64,000 nucleotides of DNA from Platanthera guangdongensis (GCA_039583875.1 CM077153.1:109612568-109676567), one strand, 5' to 3'; shown: positions 1 to 11,503, counted from the stretch's first letter. The notes: generated by a model from the sequence alone, not told the origin. Program-made: numbers and translations.

Positions 1-1007
1 AAGTAAGCGGATGAAAAGCACCTCACTAGCTTTGCCTCCGTGGATCCGGAGTCAGCTCGCGATTTGGAGCTTCGAAGCTCCTCCAATTGCCAGATCTAGC
101 TCCTTCTTCCTTCCTTGGCTCTCCTCTCTCTCTCTAAGTTTTAGAAAGACAATCACTCATGAAAAGTGAGGATTTCTAAGGCCCAATCCCGGGTATATCC
201 CATCAGGAACAACCCCCAGCCGTTGGATCACCAATTAAAGAAACGAACGGCTTTGATTCGAGACTGAAATGCCCAATCTGGACCGCACACGGCCTGGCAC
301 ACGCTCGTGTCCAGGGCTGTGTGCCTCATTCGCCGTCAAAATCAACTCGCCTGGAACAACACACGGGCATCAAACACGCCTGTGTTCCACCTGACACGCC
401 CGTGTTCCACCTGACACGGCCGTGTGGCCGGCCGTGTACCCCCATCGATTTTCCCCGAAAATAACCCGAGCACTGCACGGGTTCTAGGACACGCCCGTAT
501 CCTTGCCCGTGTCTACCTCAACACGCCTGGGTTCCAGGCCGTGTACACGGTCTCGACACTCGACACTTCGTCGAGCGAAGATCGTCGACCTGACGACACA
601 GCCTCGGACATGCCCGTGTCCTAGGCCGTTTGCCTTGTCTCAACACAATGTCGAGAGCAAAATGTCGACTTCCTGGGACGAGTGTCAACACGGGTCGACA
701 CGCCCTGCAACACGCTCGTGTCGCAGGCCGTGTGCCATGTCTCGACACTTCGTCGAGCGCAGAGTGTCAACTTCGCGGGCTGAGTGTCGACACAGGTCGA
801 CACGCCCTGCGACACGCCCGTGTCGCAGGCCGTGTGCCTAGTCTCGACACAATGTCGAGGGCAAAATGTCGACTTCGCCGGCTGAGTGTCGACACAAGCT
901 TGACACGCCCTGGGACACGCCCGTGTCCCAGGCCGTGTGCCCCCTGCCAGAACCCAAAACTAGCCCAAAACGTCCCCCGCCGCTCTTTTGAGTTTCGAGG
1001 CTTTACA
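1..1007 (-). repeat. 3' LTR of element A-1 (partial)
   Basis: Matches 7210-8214 of the right-hand LTR. It ends on the plus strand with CTTTACA, the degraded counterpart of the TGTAAC-type LTR terminus. About 290-950 is an array of inverted motifs (ACACGCCCGTGT, GTCGACAC, CGTCGAG). The visible part begins a few bases after where the conserved LTR mini-exon start codon would be. Confidence 0.9.
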
Positions 1008-1024
1008 ACTCTCCCCCTCTTAAA
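1008..1024 (-). other. polypurine tract of A-1
   Basis: On the minus strand this reads as a purine run (AAGAGGGGGAGAG core) directly next to the 3' LTR, in the place of the AAGAGGGGTAGAG tract of element A-2 at 21011. It would prime plus-strand DNA synthesis. Confidence 0.75.
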
Positions 1025-4000
1025 AGAATTTCGTCCACAAAATTATATAAAGAAAAGACATGTACAAAACCAAAATTTGTACCTGAGCGGAACAACTCCG
1101 GATACTCGTCAAGCATAGTCTGCTCTCGCTCCCAAGAGAGCTCCTCACGACGGCAATTGTCCCACCGGACCTTGAGCATCTTGATCTCTTTATTGCGTAG
1201 CCGCTTGACCTCCGAGTCTTCAATCCGCACGGGCTTGACTTTTGTCGTCAGCCCACTATCCAACGGCACTTGATCAACCGCGATCACTTGCGTAGGCTCT
1301 TGTACCGCCTTCCGAAGCACCGAAATATGGAATACATCTGTAATCCACCAAGCTCCACTGAAAGCTTCAACCGATATGCCGCTTCACCAACTCGCACCAG
1401 AACCTCGAACGGCTCATGGTACCTCGGGCTTAGCTTTTTCAATCGCCGCACCCGCGAGACACCCTTGAATGGCTTGATCTTTAAGTACACATAGTCGCCC
1501 ACAACGAACTCCACGTTCCTGTGCTTGGCATTATAGTACTTCGCTTGCCGGTCCTGAGCGATAAGCAACCTCTCCCGAATTGTTCTCACCAAAGAAGTAG
1601 CATCCTCCACTTCCAATCGCTTATACAACTTTGACTCACCCGTTTCTAACCATGACAACGGCGTGCGACATTTTTTACCATATAGGGCCTCGAAGGGCGC
1701 CATTTGAATACTCGCTTGGTAGCTGTTGTTGTATGCGAACTCCACCAAATAAAGGTGGTCTTCCCACTGCTTTCCAAAATCCAAGACACACATGCGGAGC
1801 ATGTCTTCCATAGTTCTATTGACCCTCTCGGTCTGCCCATCCGTTTGCGGATGGAAGACTGTGCTGAATTTCAACTTTGTCCCCAACATTTGCTGCACAA
1901 GCCACCAATCATTGGACGTGAACCGCCCATCTCGGTCACTCACGATGCTGCGGGGCACACCATGAAGCCGTACTATGTTATCCACATACAGTTTTGCCAA
2001 CTTCTCCACCGGATCATCCTTCCTATGCGGAATAAAATGCGACACCTTCGTTAACCGATCAACAACCACCCAAATGGCGTCATTCCCCTTTTGCGACCTT
2101 GGAAAACCGTGCACAAAGTCCATAGAGATGTCGTCGAATTTCCGATCCGGAATAGGCAAGGACTTAAGAAATCCTCCCGGCTTTTGGCACTCCGCCTTCA
2201 CCAAGGCGCAAGTTTGGCACTTCGCTATGTAGAGCGCCGCATCGTTCTTCAAACCCGGCCACCAAAACAGCTTCTTCACATCGCGGTACATCTTCGTGCT
2301 CCCCGGGTGAATTGAGTACTTGGTATGGTTCGCCTCGTACAACAATTCCACCCGCAAATTACCCACACTTGGGATGCACAGACGACCGTCTTTCCATAGC
2401 AATCCATCCTCCACAACGAATTGGGAATTTGACCCATCCAGAGCCTCTACCATGAACTGCTTCGTATGAAGATCCATATCCAAATCCTGCAGAATCCGAT
2501 CAGCCAGGTAATATTGGACTTCAGTCCAATTCAGAACTACTTCAGCACTTGATTGCCTGTCCACACAAACAATCTCCAACGCCTCCAACTCCCGCACCAA
2601 CTGCTCATCATGCAACGATAACCAATTGGCTTGAGCTGGGTTTCGGCGACTCAACGCGTCCGCAACCGCATTCCCTTTACCAGGCACGTAGTGGATTTTG
2701 AATGTATGGTCCCCCAGGAACTCCATCCATCTACGTTGTCGCATATTCAGATCCTTCTGATCAATCAGATATTTCAGGCTCTTATGATCGGTGTAGATAT
2801 CAATCTTCACACCGTACAAATATTGTCTCCACAGCTTCAAGGCAAAAATCACGGCCGCTAACTTCAAGTCATGGACCGGATAGTTCCTTTCATGCACTTT
2901 TAGCTGTCTCGAGCAATAAGCTATTACACTTCCGTATTGCAGTAGCACGCAACCCAAACCGTTGCTCGAAGCATCGCTATAAATCTCGTAGCCTTCGGTC
3001 CCACATGGCGAACTCAGCACAGGCATCGTGGTCAACCGACACTTCAACTCCTCAAAAGCTCGCGCGCACTCCGGCGTCCAAACGAACTTATGCTCCTTCC
3101 TCGTCAAAGTAGTGAGAGGTAACGCTATCTGCGAGAAGTTCTCTACGAAGCGCCTATAATAGCCGGTAAGCCCCAGAAAGCTCCGGACTTCCGCTACCGT
3201 AGCAAGCTCATGCCACTCTCGTATCGCAACAATCTTCGCCGGATCCACAGCAATACCCTCTCCACTCACTATATGACCGAGGAACGCCACTGAATATAAC
3301 CAAAACTCGCACATCGAGAACTTGGCATATAGTTGATTCCTCCTTAGAGTCTCCAAAACTAAATGAAGATGCTTGAAGTGACCTTCCTCACTTTGCGAGT
3401 ACACCAAAATATCGTCGATGAAGACGATCACGAAATGGTCCAAGTACTCCCTGAAAGTCCTGTTCATCAAATCCATGAACACTGACGGCGCATTAGTCAG
3501 CCCAAACGGCATGACCGTAAACTCATAATGCCTGTATCTCGTACTAAATGCTGTCTTCGGGATATCACTCTCCCTTATTCGCAGCTGATAGTACCCAGCC
3601 TTGAGATCCAACTTCGAGTACACCGTCGACCCTACCAACTGATCAAAAAGATCATCAATCCGGGGGATCGGGTACTTGTTCTTCTCCGTCAATATGTTGA
3701 GCTCCCGATAATCAATACACAGCCTCAAGCTTCCGTCCTTCTTCTTAACAAAGAGGGCCGGCGTGCTCCAAGGCGAAAAACTCGGGCGCACATACCCTTG
3801 CTCCAATAACTCTTGCGGTTGAACTTTCATCTCCACCATTTCCTTAGGCGCTAGCCGATAAGGAGATCGTGACACAGGCTTTGCACCTGGCACTAGCTCA
3901 ATCGTGAAATCTATCTCCCGTTAAGGCGGGGCTCCAGGAAGATCTGCGGGGAACACATCAGGGTATTCCGATACCACTGAAATACTATCCAACACGGGCT

Positions 4001-4449
4001 TCGGCTTTGCAACCTCCACTAGTGTAAAGAACAGTTCTGCACCGGCATGAACTGCCTTCACCACTTGAAGAGCAGACATCAACGTCTGCTCGACCCCTTT
4101 AAGCCCGTAAAAGTCGTTTCTCGACTTGCTCCCAGCTTGACTTCTTTGCTACCGCAATCTATATGGGCCTGCTACTCCGAGAGCCAGTCCATGCCAAATA
4201 TGACGTCGAACTCCACCAACGGAAGTAACGATGCTTGCAGATCGAACTCCTGATTCCCAATACGAATCTTAACATCGCAGATCCTATCCGCGCGCATCGA
4301 ACACCCATTGGGCAACAACACATCCAACTTATCCTTCGCCATCGAAGAAGGGACTACGATGCGTGATATAAATCCCTCGGACAAGAATGAGTGTGAAGCT
4401 CCCGTATCGAAGAGTGCTCTTGCCGGATTTTCACAAATCAATACAAATC
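1025..4449 (-). pseudogene. pol: A-1 pol: protease, RT, RNase H, integrase, chromodomain (broken)
   Basis: Polyprotein of a chromodomain gypsy element. In order: aspartic protease ([12 protein letters not shown]), reverse transcriptase with FIDDILVYS, RNase H ([18 protein letters not shown]), integrase with the HHCC zinc region (C..C in [12 protein letters not shown]) and D,D,E residues ([23 protein letters not shown]), then a C-terminal chromodomain (LRNKEI...VRWDN...LSWERE). Compared with the intact copy at 17581-21029 there is a TAG at 4174-4172, a 1-nt deletion near 4087, a TAA at 3923-3921 and a 1-nt deletion near 1349. The protein should therefore not be made. It would begin at the acceptor of the intron at 4450-4525. 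Confidence 0.93.
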
Positions 4450-4525
4450 CTAAACAAGCAGTGGTAAGGTAACATGTGCATAACAAGTATTTAAAGGAAT
4501 TGACTTACTATAAATTAAATCGTAC
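4450..4525 (-). other. putative 76-nt gag-protease intron of A-1
   Basis: On the minus strand GACAG is followed by GTACG, and TGTTTAG precedes GATTTGT. The interval is AT-rich, carries a stop in the gag frame, and is exactly as long as the matching interval in A-2 (17505-17580). Removing it joins gag (..VVTG-type) to [16 protein letters not shown] without a frameshift. Splicing is inferred, not shown. Confidence 0.7.
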
Positions 4526-5669
4526 CTGTCACCATATCAGCCTGTTTGATGGCCTCCTGTTGGCCAAGATTACAGACCCTTGGTTGGGCCGGAGCATAGT
4601 GGGGCACGGTCGACTCCACCGCCTTGCCCTTCTCTTGATAAGTAGCTCTCGGCTTCCTCTCGGACTTGGGGCGTCCGCTACAACAATCGCGGGGAAAGTG
4701 CCCCGTCTTTCCACAAGTAAAACATTCACCCGGGGTCCGACCCGTAGTCGCCCCAGAAGCACCAGAAGGAGCTGGACTCGAAGTCCTATGCTTCTTGAAG
4801 GACCTCCGATAGCCGGACTTTGAAGTAGTCGGCACTTTGAATTCAGACTTCTTGTCACCCAAGCTTTTCTTTGCTTGGACATTCTTCATGTCCTTCTCCA
4901 AGGACCGGGACGTGTTGACCATGGTCAAGAAACCTTGCGTCATCGGCCCCGAGAGTAGTAATCTCAACTCATCTCTCAAGCCTTCGTAGAATCGATTCAT
5001 TTTGCGCTCCTCATCCGCGATGGTGGAGCTAGCATATCGACTCAAACGAGTAAACTCGTGGAGATATTCATCCACGCTCTTCTCACCCTGCACCAACTTC
5101 AGGAACTCGTTCTCCATCGAAATCCTCTGAGTAGAAGGGAGGTACCTTGCCAAGAACAATCCCGAGAACTCTTCCATCGGGACATCTGTAAGTTGTCTAC
5201 CTCTCAAATGATGCAACTCCAAACCTTCCCACCATAATCTCACTTCACCGTCCAAAAGGAACGTAGCAATGGTGGTCATTTGCCACTCCTCCGTCTCCGT
5301 TGCTGTCATGACTCTCTTCACCCTAGAGAGCCTGTCTTCAGCTTGAGATGGGGTTCCCAACCCCGAGAATACAGGAGGATTAAAGCTCATAACATGCTTA
5401 CGTTGTCTCTCGGTTTCCCTCCTTGGCACCACCGGTTCCACAACCACTTGCTCCACTCTCCTCGGCTCAGCCTCTTGAAGAGGTTCCTGCTCCATCGCAG
5501 GAGCGGGCTGCTGCGTTTGCCTTGCAGGCTGCGCATTTATCACAGCCAACACCGATTCCGCCACCAATCGTATGTTCTCAGCCGATAGAGGTGTTGCAGG
5601 AGCAATATCTGGTGCACTGCTAGCCTCAGAAACTCGACGTTCCGACGGCCCAACACCACTTCTGGTCAC
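4526..5669 (-). CDS. gag: A-1 gag (main coding exon)
   Basis: Capsid/nucleocapsid protein of a Tekay-like gypsy element, about 381 residues in this exon. It contains the typical retrotransposon Gag region (EDRLSRVKRVMTATETEEWQ, then FLLDGEVRLWWEGLE, YLPSTQRISMENEFL) and a C-terminal CCHC knuckle (CFTCGKTGHFPRDC), followed by a basic tail. No ATG lies near the N-terminus: the frame starts with GTG right after an in-frame TAG that forms an acceptor-like TATAG. I therefore place the true start in the LTR mini-exon at 7182-7205. If the downstream intron is retained, Gag ends at a stop at 4515-4517. The frame is open. Confidence 0.88.
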
Positions 5670-7181
5670 CTATAGTGGTACAAAACACCGTTAAGCGACC
5701 AAATAAAATTGCAAACAGCAATTATAGGAACATGCAGGTTCCTCAAACACGTGTATTTTCATTCCTAAGTGGATATTCATGGGTTCTTTTAACATTATAA
5801 CGATGACGCACACAATGTGCTCACCACCCCTTAAAAAGAATTCGCCCATGAATTCATCTTAAGCCCGACCAAAACCAGTAGTCTAATACCAAATTATAAC
5901 ACCCCCTATCCGTCGCATAGCATATAGCAGTAGGTCCGGCCGGGGCCCGACGCCATATACTACAGACAGACTGGGTGGTTACTCAATGGAAACCATCCAA
6001 CTAATCATAATGTCCTACACAGAGCATTCTAGCGGAAGCAGTTTATAATAGTTGCAATAAAGAACCCAGCACTAAAGAATGAATGTCCACTAATACCAAA
6101 ATAGGAATGTTATACATACACCAGTACAAGCCTTAAGGCCTTACAAAATGGTTCACTTGATATTACATGATTTACAAAGCACGGCACGCAGGCCGGTCAT
6201 ACATGAATAAAAATAGTAAACACTTCCAATTAGGCCTTCGATGGCTGGCTTCGCAAAATGGGTTTTAGCCCGCTATTGACCGCTTGGTCAAGCAGCACCT
6301 GCAAGCAACAAACCACCGCACGGTGGCAAAACAAGGCAACGGTCAGCAATGCTGACCAAATTATAACGATCCCGCCCCTAACTCGGGGCGGCGATGCTCC
6401 TTCCCTACATTTCATTAGCATAAGCGAGCAATATATATATAACCATTTCATCACAGACGTTGGCTCCCTCGGCCACACGCCCCGTGCTCTCAGGGCACAT
6501 TCTCGGTGAACCGGTCGATGTCACGTCAATTAAAGCCATAGACAATCCGGACTCACCACCGCCACTTTGACGGCCAAACCTATGAGCATTTGTCTTCCCG
6601 GCATGGGTCACGTCAATTAAAGTCATAGACCGCCGATGACCCTCATCTATGCCAATGGCAAGTTCCACGTAACCTTAGGTCTCTTTAACCTGAACGGCAT
6701 AGAAGTGGGTACGGTTCCATCTAACCCGTGCTCACGTCGCAACGATAATTTAAGCCATTTGTGCGGGTCAAACTTCTCCCGAGTCCCATTTTCATCACAC
6801 ATTTCACATAACCCGGTTATGTTCAAGTTGTCTCTCAGGCCTCCAAGTTGTCAAGATCACGCATCCGCCCAGTTTTCCGGGTGCACCTTTGTGTTAATCC
6901 CCAAGGCTGCCTGTTGCAATCTACCGTGTAGAAAACCCGAAAAACAACCAATAGCACGGAGTCTTCTCCGGCATTATGCAATGAAACATCACCGATCCAG
7001 ACCAACATGTCCGGATAGGCTTCACACATCATGCCTATGTCCGTTCTCGCTTACAGACTCTATACAACGGGGACTTCACATATCTACCCGAAGGAACGCC
7101 TCCAACTCACCGCAAACTCGCGAGAGCGGGCTTCCTATGCAAAGAAGGAGAGCTACTCATGCTCAAGAAGAGAATCGTTAC
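5670..7181 (-). other. putative 1512-nt leader intron of A-1
   Basis: Donor GTAACG at 7181 and acceptor TATAG at 5670 on the minus strand. The interval contains the 3' part of the LTR and the primer-binding site. Its length is identical to the same interval in A-2 although the LTRs differ in total length (2320 versus 2204 bp). Inferred from comparison of three elements. Confidence 0.6.
5874..5893 (-). other. primer-binding site of A-1
   Basis: On the minus strand, just inside the 5' LTR, TTGGTATTAGAC matches the start of an initiator-Met tRNA primer site (TGGTATCAGA) with one change. Confidence 0.75.
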
Positions 7182-7205
7182 CCTTGCATTCTTATTTGGC
7201 GCCAT
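7182..7205 (-). CDS. gag: LTR-encoded gag start exon, A-1
   Basis: Eight codons, MAPNKNAR, followed by the donor-like G|GTAACG. The position relative to the LTR, the start context and the donor are shared with A-2 (14825-14848) and with the 3' LTR of TekB (50287-50310). Joined to 5669 the frame is kept (24 nt, then GTG ACC). Confidence 0.6.
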
Positions 7206-7494
7206 GGAAAAGTAAGCGGATGAAAAGCACTGCACTAGCTTTGCCTCCGTGGATCCGGAGTCGGCTCGCGATTTGGAGCTTCGAAGCTCCTCCAATGGCC
7301 GGATCTAGCTCCTTCTTCCTTCCTTGGCTCTCCTCTCTCTCTAAGTTTTAAAAAGACAACCACTTATAAAAAGTGAGGGTTTCTAAGGCCCAATCCCAGG
7401 TATATCCCATCAGGAACAACCCCCAGCCGTTGGATCACCAATTAAAGAAACGAACGGCTTTGATTCGGGACTGAAATGCCCAATCTGGACCGCA

Positions 7495-8140
7495 CACGAC
7501 ATGGCACACGCCCGTGTCCAGGGTCGTGTGCCTCATTCGCCGTCAAAATCAACTCTCTTGGAATAACACACGGGCATCAAACACGCCCGTGTTCCACCTG
7601 ACACGCCCGTGTTCCACCTGACACGACCGTGTGTCCGGCCGTGTACCCCCATAGATTTTCCCCGAAAACAACCCGAGCACTGCACGGGTTCTAGGACACG
7701 CCCGTGTCCTTGCCCGTGTCTACCTCAACATGCCTGGGCTCCAGGCCGTGTACACGGTCTCGACACTCGACACTTCATCGAGCGAAGATCGTCGACCTGA
7801 TGACACGGCCTCGGACACGCCCGTGTCCTAGGCCGTGTGCCTTGTCTCGACACAATGTCGAGAGCAAAATGTCGACTTCCCGGGACGAGTGTCGACACAG
7901 GTCTACACGCCCTGCGACACGCCCGTGTCGCAGGCCGTGTGCCATGTCTTGACACTTCGTCGAGCGCAGAGTGTCGACTTCGCGGGCTGAGTGTCGACAC
8001 GGGTCGACACGCCCTGCGACACGCCCGTGTCGCAGGCCGTGTGCCCAGTCTCGACACAATGTCGAGAGCAAAATGTCGACTTCGCTGGCTGAGTGTCGAC
8101 ACAAGCTTGACACGCCCTGGGACACGCCCATGTCCCAGGC
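7495..8140 (-). repeat. palindrome array in A-1 LTR (U3)
   Basis: Dense series of short inverted repeats: ACACGCCCGTGT, GACACGCCCGTGTC, TGTCGACAC, CGTCGAGCG and flanking AGGCCGTGT pieces, separated by roughly 10-40 bp. It lies upstream of the TATA-like box in element orientation. The same kind of array is at 290-950 in the other LTR. Confidence 0.85.
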
Positions 8141-8214
8141 CGTGTGGCCCCTTCCAGAACCCAAAACTGGCCCAAAACATCCCCCGTCGCTCTTTTGTGT
8201 TTCGGGGCGTTACA

Positions 8215-8874
8215 TATGCTTAGTGTTTTAACAGGACCAAACAAATCCATATGTATTAATTCTAAAGGCCTAGTGGTGGAAACGATATTTTTGCTTTTAA
8301 AAGAAGACTTTGTAAATTTTTCTTTTTGACATGGTGAACATAAAGATTATAAATTTCCATGCAAAGAAGGGAAACCTTTAACAAGTTTATTTTGAGACAA
8401 TTTTATAATAGGTTTTGAACTAGAATGTCCAAGTCGTCTATGCCACAAATCTAATTACTCATTTTTAGAAATAAAACATTTTAACGAAGAATGTGATAAA
8501 TCATTAAATCTAATCATGTAAAAATTTTGAAATCTAGGAGTAGTAATAATAATATCATTTGTTTTAGAGTTAATAGTTTTGCATAGGTTTGAAGATGAAT
8601 CAAACAAGACATTTAAGCAAATATCACATAGTTGACTTATTGAAATTAAATTATGCTTCAAATCTTTAACATATAAAATATTTGAGATAGAAAATGATTT
8701 GTTACCTACTACTCCAATGCCGATGATTTTCCCTTTTCCGTTGTCTCCAAAAGTAACTACTCCTCCTTTCTTCATCTCCAGGCTAAGGAACTTTGATTTA
8801 TTGTCTGTCATGTGCTTTGAACACCCAGAGTCCAAGTACCACACGTCTTCTTTGTCCTTAGCCTGCCAACACAC
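8215..8874 (-). pseudogene. pol: copia D pol fragment: protease, GAG-pre-integrase, integrase start
   Basis: The minus strand encodes the protease start VWYLDSGCSKHMTDN, then VTFGDNGKGKIIGIG and LKHNLISISQLCD, typical of copia proteases. After a stop near 8455 the frame goes on with LWHRRLGHSSSKPI (GAG-pre-integrase), then a second stop, and reaches LIHMDLFGPVKTLS, the start of the integrase core, where A-1 is inserted. Clearly non-functional: in-frame stops, and a frame change against the preceding gag end around 8865. Confidence 0.88.
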
Positions 8875-9522
8875 CTAAAAAAGGCGATGAGAGTAAAGAT
8901 TCGGCTACCCAAGTGGTTCCTCCCATAGAATAGGTGGAAGCCTTAGGCACCCAGATTTGTTTGACTAAGCAATATCTCGTCTTCTTACAAGTATGTGTTG
9001 TGTGACAAAACTTATAACATTTGGCACACTTGATGAAAGAAGTCGATGGGTTTTTTAAAATAGATTTTGACCCTTTGCTGGAAGATACAGGGACATGAGA
9101 TTGATTGTTTTTAATCTGAAAAGTAATTTTCATGGAATTTTTCTTATTGCTAGCGACAGTGGATGTCGTCGGGCGATAGCATTCAGGAGAGTATCCAAGT
9201 CTGAATTTTCAAGAACCATACTACTGATTTCCCAAAATCATATTTAGAGATTTTTGGCCCACTCCAAATTTGTTAGTGTCCATTTCTAAATTTCGGACTT
9301 GTCCCCTTAACACATTATTTTCGGCAACAATGGTGCCACAACGATTAGCTAAGGACTTCCTGCTGCCTTCCACTTGAGATTGAGAGAATTTTAGAGATCT
9401 CTCTAAGGCCTCTTTCTCTTTTGTAAGAGTCTCAACCCGAGTCCGAGTCTTAGAGAGATCTTTCTCAAGTTCCACTATCTTTGTCAAAGATGGACAATTC
9501 TCTTGACAAGATGCTTTCTCTT
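8858..9522 (-). pseudogene. gag: copia D gag, C-terminal coiled coil and knuckle
   Basis: Minus-strand reading shows a long heptad-like acidic/basic coiled coil (LTKIVELEKDLSKT, VETLTKEKEALERSL), a stop after ILGNQ, then a lysine-rich segment with a C/H cluster (CAKCYKFCHTTHTC) and the VPKAS linker that precedes the protease in copia polyproteins. The knuckle spacing is degraded. It continues at 31719 on the other side of element B. Confidence 0.8.
9518..9522. other. target duplication of copia B (left), CTCTT
   Basis: Identical to 31714-31718 at the other end of the element. Confidence 0.9.
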
Positions 9523-9665
9523 TGTTGGGTACATTTGAATAAATGTACCTGATTTGAAGAAGCCTCACCCTACTCAATGATATACATCAAAATGTATTTG
9601 ATGTGTTTTGAGTTTAGTTGTGCAGGTTAAGTATTTGCAGGGAAAGCTGAAAAGTTTCTAAGTCC

Positions 9666-10490
9666 ATGTGTCGACACCCAGAAGAAAAGTGTCGACACTT
9701 AAGAAGACTTGTGTTGACACCCAGAGAAGCAGTGTCGACACTTGGAGTAATTGTGTCGACACCAGGGATGCAGAGTCGACACCAGAAGGAAAGTGTCGAC
9801 ACATAGAGGATGTGTCGACACTCAATGAAGAAATGTCCAGTGAAGCAGTGTCGACACTTAGAAGCAGTGTCGATACCCAGAGGAACTTTGTCGACATCAG
9901 AAAGTGTCGACACTTGGAGGCTGTGTCAACACTCAGCAAATTTCAACAGAGTCTAAGTATAAGTGTCGACATGATGAAGAATGTGTCGACACACAGCAGA
10001 AGACTCAACACATGAAAAAAGTGTCGACACTAGGAGGCTGTGTCGACACTCAGTAAAGTTCAACAAAATTCTAAGTACAAGTGTCGACACAAAGGAGATG
10101 TGCCGACACTCAGCCAAAGTCTCAACATAAGAAGAATATGTCGACACAAGGAACTATGTCGACACCCAGCAAGTATCAACACAGAAGGCTTGTGTCGACA
10201 CCAAGAAGATGTGTCGACACTGAACAAGTTCAACACAAGAAGATGTGTCGACACAAAGGAGTTGTGTCGACACTTACAAGAAATCAACTAAGTACTTAAG
10301 AACAAGGTGTTGTGTCGACACACAATATCAGTGTCGACACATATTGAAGAAGCTGTGTCGAGAACTAAATTCTACAACACAAGGAGTTGTGTCGACACCA
10401 TGAAGGCTAGTGTCGACACTTACTCAACTTGTGTCGACACTTAGTCTATAAGTGTCGACACTTAAAGACATACTGTCTCGACACTTTCAG
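9666..10490 (+). repeat. GTGTCGACAC palindrome array in B 5' LTR
   Basis: Some 30 or more copies of the perfect palindrome GTGTCGACAC or one-base variants, spaced about 15-35 bp by variable A/G-rich spacers. It ends about 130 bp upstream of the TATA box, the position of a U3 enhancer. The same array is in the 3' LTR (29896-30715). Confidence 0.93.
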
Positions 10491-10618
10491 ACAGTTACAG
10501 ATATTTCAAGAAGTGACTGGCTGACATGACAGCTGCCATTCCAGCCGGTCTACTGCAACTTTCAAAGTTGTCAGAAAGTCGTTAGGAAACGGATCAGTCG
10601 GTCACCATGAAGAAGGCC

Positions 10619-10626
10619 TATATATA
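10619..10626 (+). promoter_or_regulatory. TATA box of copia B LTR promoter
   Basis: TATATATA within GGCCTATATATAGGC, downstream of the array and followed by a purine-rich leader. Conserved in the 3' LTR at 30847-30854. Confidence 0.65.
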
Positions 10627-11432
10627 GGCTTATTCTGTTAACAGAAGAAGAGGATCCACAATAATATAGAAGAAGATTAACAACAAGAGATTAAGAAGAT
10701 CTAGTAATTCATTGACGAATCAATTCAAGTGAAGATCTAAGAAGTTGGAGAGAGAGATCTCCTCCAAGAAGACAGCTGTTGGAACCAGTCTGTGAAGAAA
10801 GTTTCAGACCTAGTTCTGATTCTTAAGTTGCAGTGATTGAAGATCAGCTGCAGAGAGTATCAACCCTATTGTGTTCTACATTCAAGAAGCTTTGAAGAAA
10901 GCCAAGTGAGGTTGATCTCAGCAGAGTTCATTCAAGAACTCATCAAGAAACCTATCAACTCTTCTCTCTTATTCTGAGTTGTAGGTATATACTTTGTATT
11001 TTTAATTTCTTGTATGATCCTTAGGGATCTGAGTTGTAAGCCTGAAATTATAAAGGCTGAGTGGTAGGGCATGTGTGCCTGAGTGTAGGAGATTCATTTC
11101 TCTGAGTGTAGGCCTTGTGGCTGAGTGTAGGTCTTTGTGAAGACTGAGTGGTAGGGCTGTTGAGCCTGAGTTGTAGGAGTGGGATCACTCTGAGCTGTAG
11201 GAACTTGGTTGGGGTTCTGAGTGTAAGATCTGAGGATCTGAGGAATAGTGGAGGAGTTTGGCCGAATCTAGTACACTACTAGATAGGCGAAGGGGGAAAG
11301 TGGATGTACCCAAACCTTGGGGAACCACTATAAAACTGTGTGTACTATGTGTATGTGATTGATGCTGTGTATGCTGGTAATAGTTCTGTGAAATCTGTGA
11401 TATAATCTGCCTAAAAGTTTCAAAAGATTAAG

Positions 11433-11466
11433 TCACCTATTCACCCCCCCCCCCCCCTCTAGGTGA
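11433..11466 (+). other. C-loop hairpin near 3' end of B LTR
   Basis: Stem TCACCTA / TAGGTGA enclosing a loop that starts TTCAC, continues as a C run and ends CTC. The same loop with different paired arms occurs in C (45634-45665) and D (33099-33128). Confidence 0.6.
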
Positions 11467-11486
11467 TTAGGTACAATTTCTTTCAA

Positions 11487-11503
11487 GTGGTATCAAAGCG
11501 AGG
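11487..11503 (+). other. primer-binding site of copia B
   Basis: GTGGTATCAAAGCGAGG directly after the LTR. It matches the initiator-Met tRNA primer pattern TGGTATCAGAGC with one mismatch. Confidence 0.85.

Larger units (their letters stand above)
1..8214 (-). mobile_element. Tekay-like Ty3/gypsy element A-1, left end off window
   Basis: LTR retrotransposon in minus orientation: right-hand 5' LTR, iMet-type primer site, gag, protease-RT-RNase H-integrase-chromodomain, polypurine tract and a left-hand 3' LTR cut by the window edge. It belongs to the same family as the element at 13931-23228, with closely similar proteins and conserved leader and introns. It is inserted in the integrase region of minus-strand copia D, which continues from 8215; the presumed duplication TATGC (8215-8219) cannot be checked because the left flank is outside. 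The LTR halves differ by roughly a few percent by eye and pol carries stops and frameshifts, so this copy is older and defective. Confidence 0.95.
5895..8214 (-). repeat. 5' LTR of element A-1, 2320 bp
   Basis: Runs from TATAAC (degraded TGTAAC) to GGCGTTACA on the plus strand. In element orientation it holds the palindrome array (8140-7495), a TATA-like GGATATAC at 7407-7400, a leader and the mini-exon at 7205-7182. The same order is seen in A-2. Confidence 0.9.
9523..11485 (+). repeat. 5' LTR of copia B, 1963 bp
   Basis: Begins TGTTGGGTACA and ends ACAATTTCTTTCA. It contains the GTGTCGACAC array (9666-10490), a TATA box (10619) and, near its 3' end, a C-rich hairpin loop (11433-11466). Differs from the 3' LTR by about two percent on partial inspection. 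Confidence 0.95.

Noticed and set aside
503..1118. Cys/Arg-rich ORFs on both strands (and copies at 7609-8250, 14095-14593, 21189-21686)
   Set aside because: They are translations of the CpG palindrome arrays in LTRs, open on both strands because of the repeat structure. No conserved frame or start.
9614..10299. ORFs with repeated MSTLS/VDTAS/CRHS residues on both strands
   Set aside because: Translation of the GTGTCGACAC array, not protein-coding.
9666..10490. Regular short repeats resembling a CRISPR array
   Set aside because: Repeats are only 10 bp, spacers are variable and short, the array lies in a plant LTR and is duplicated in the other LTR.
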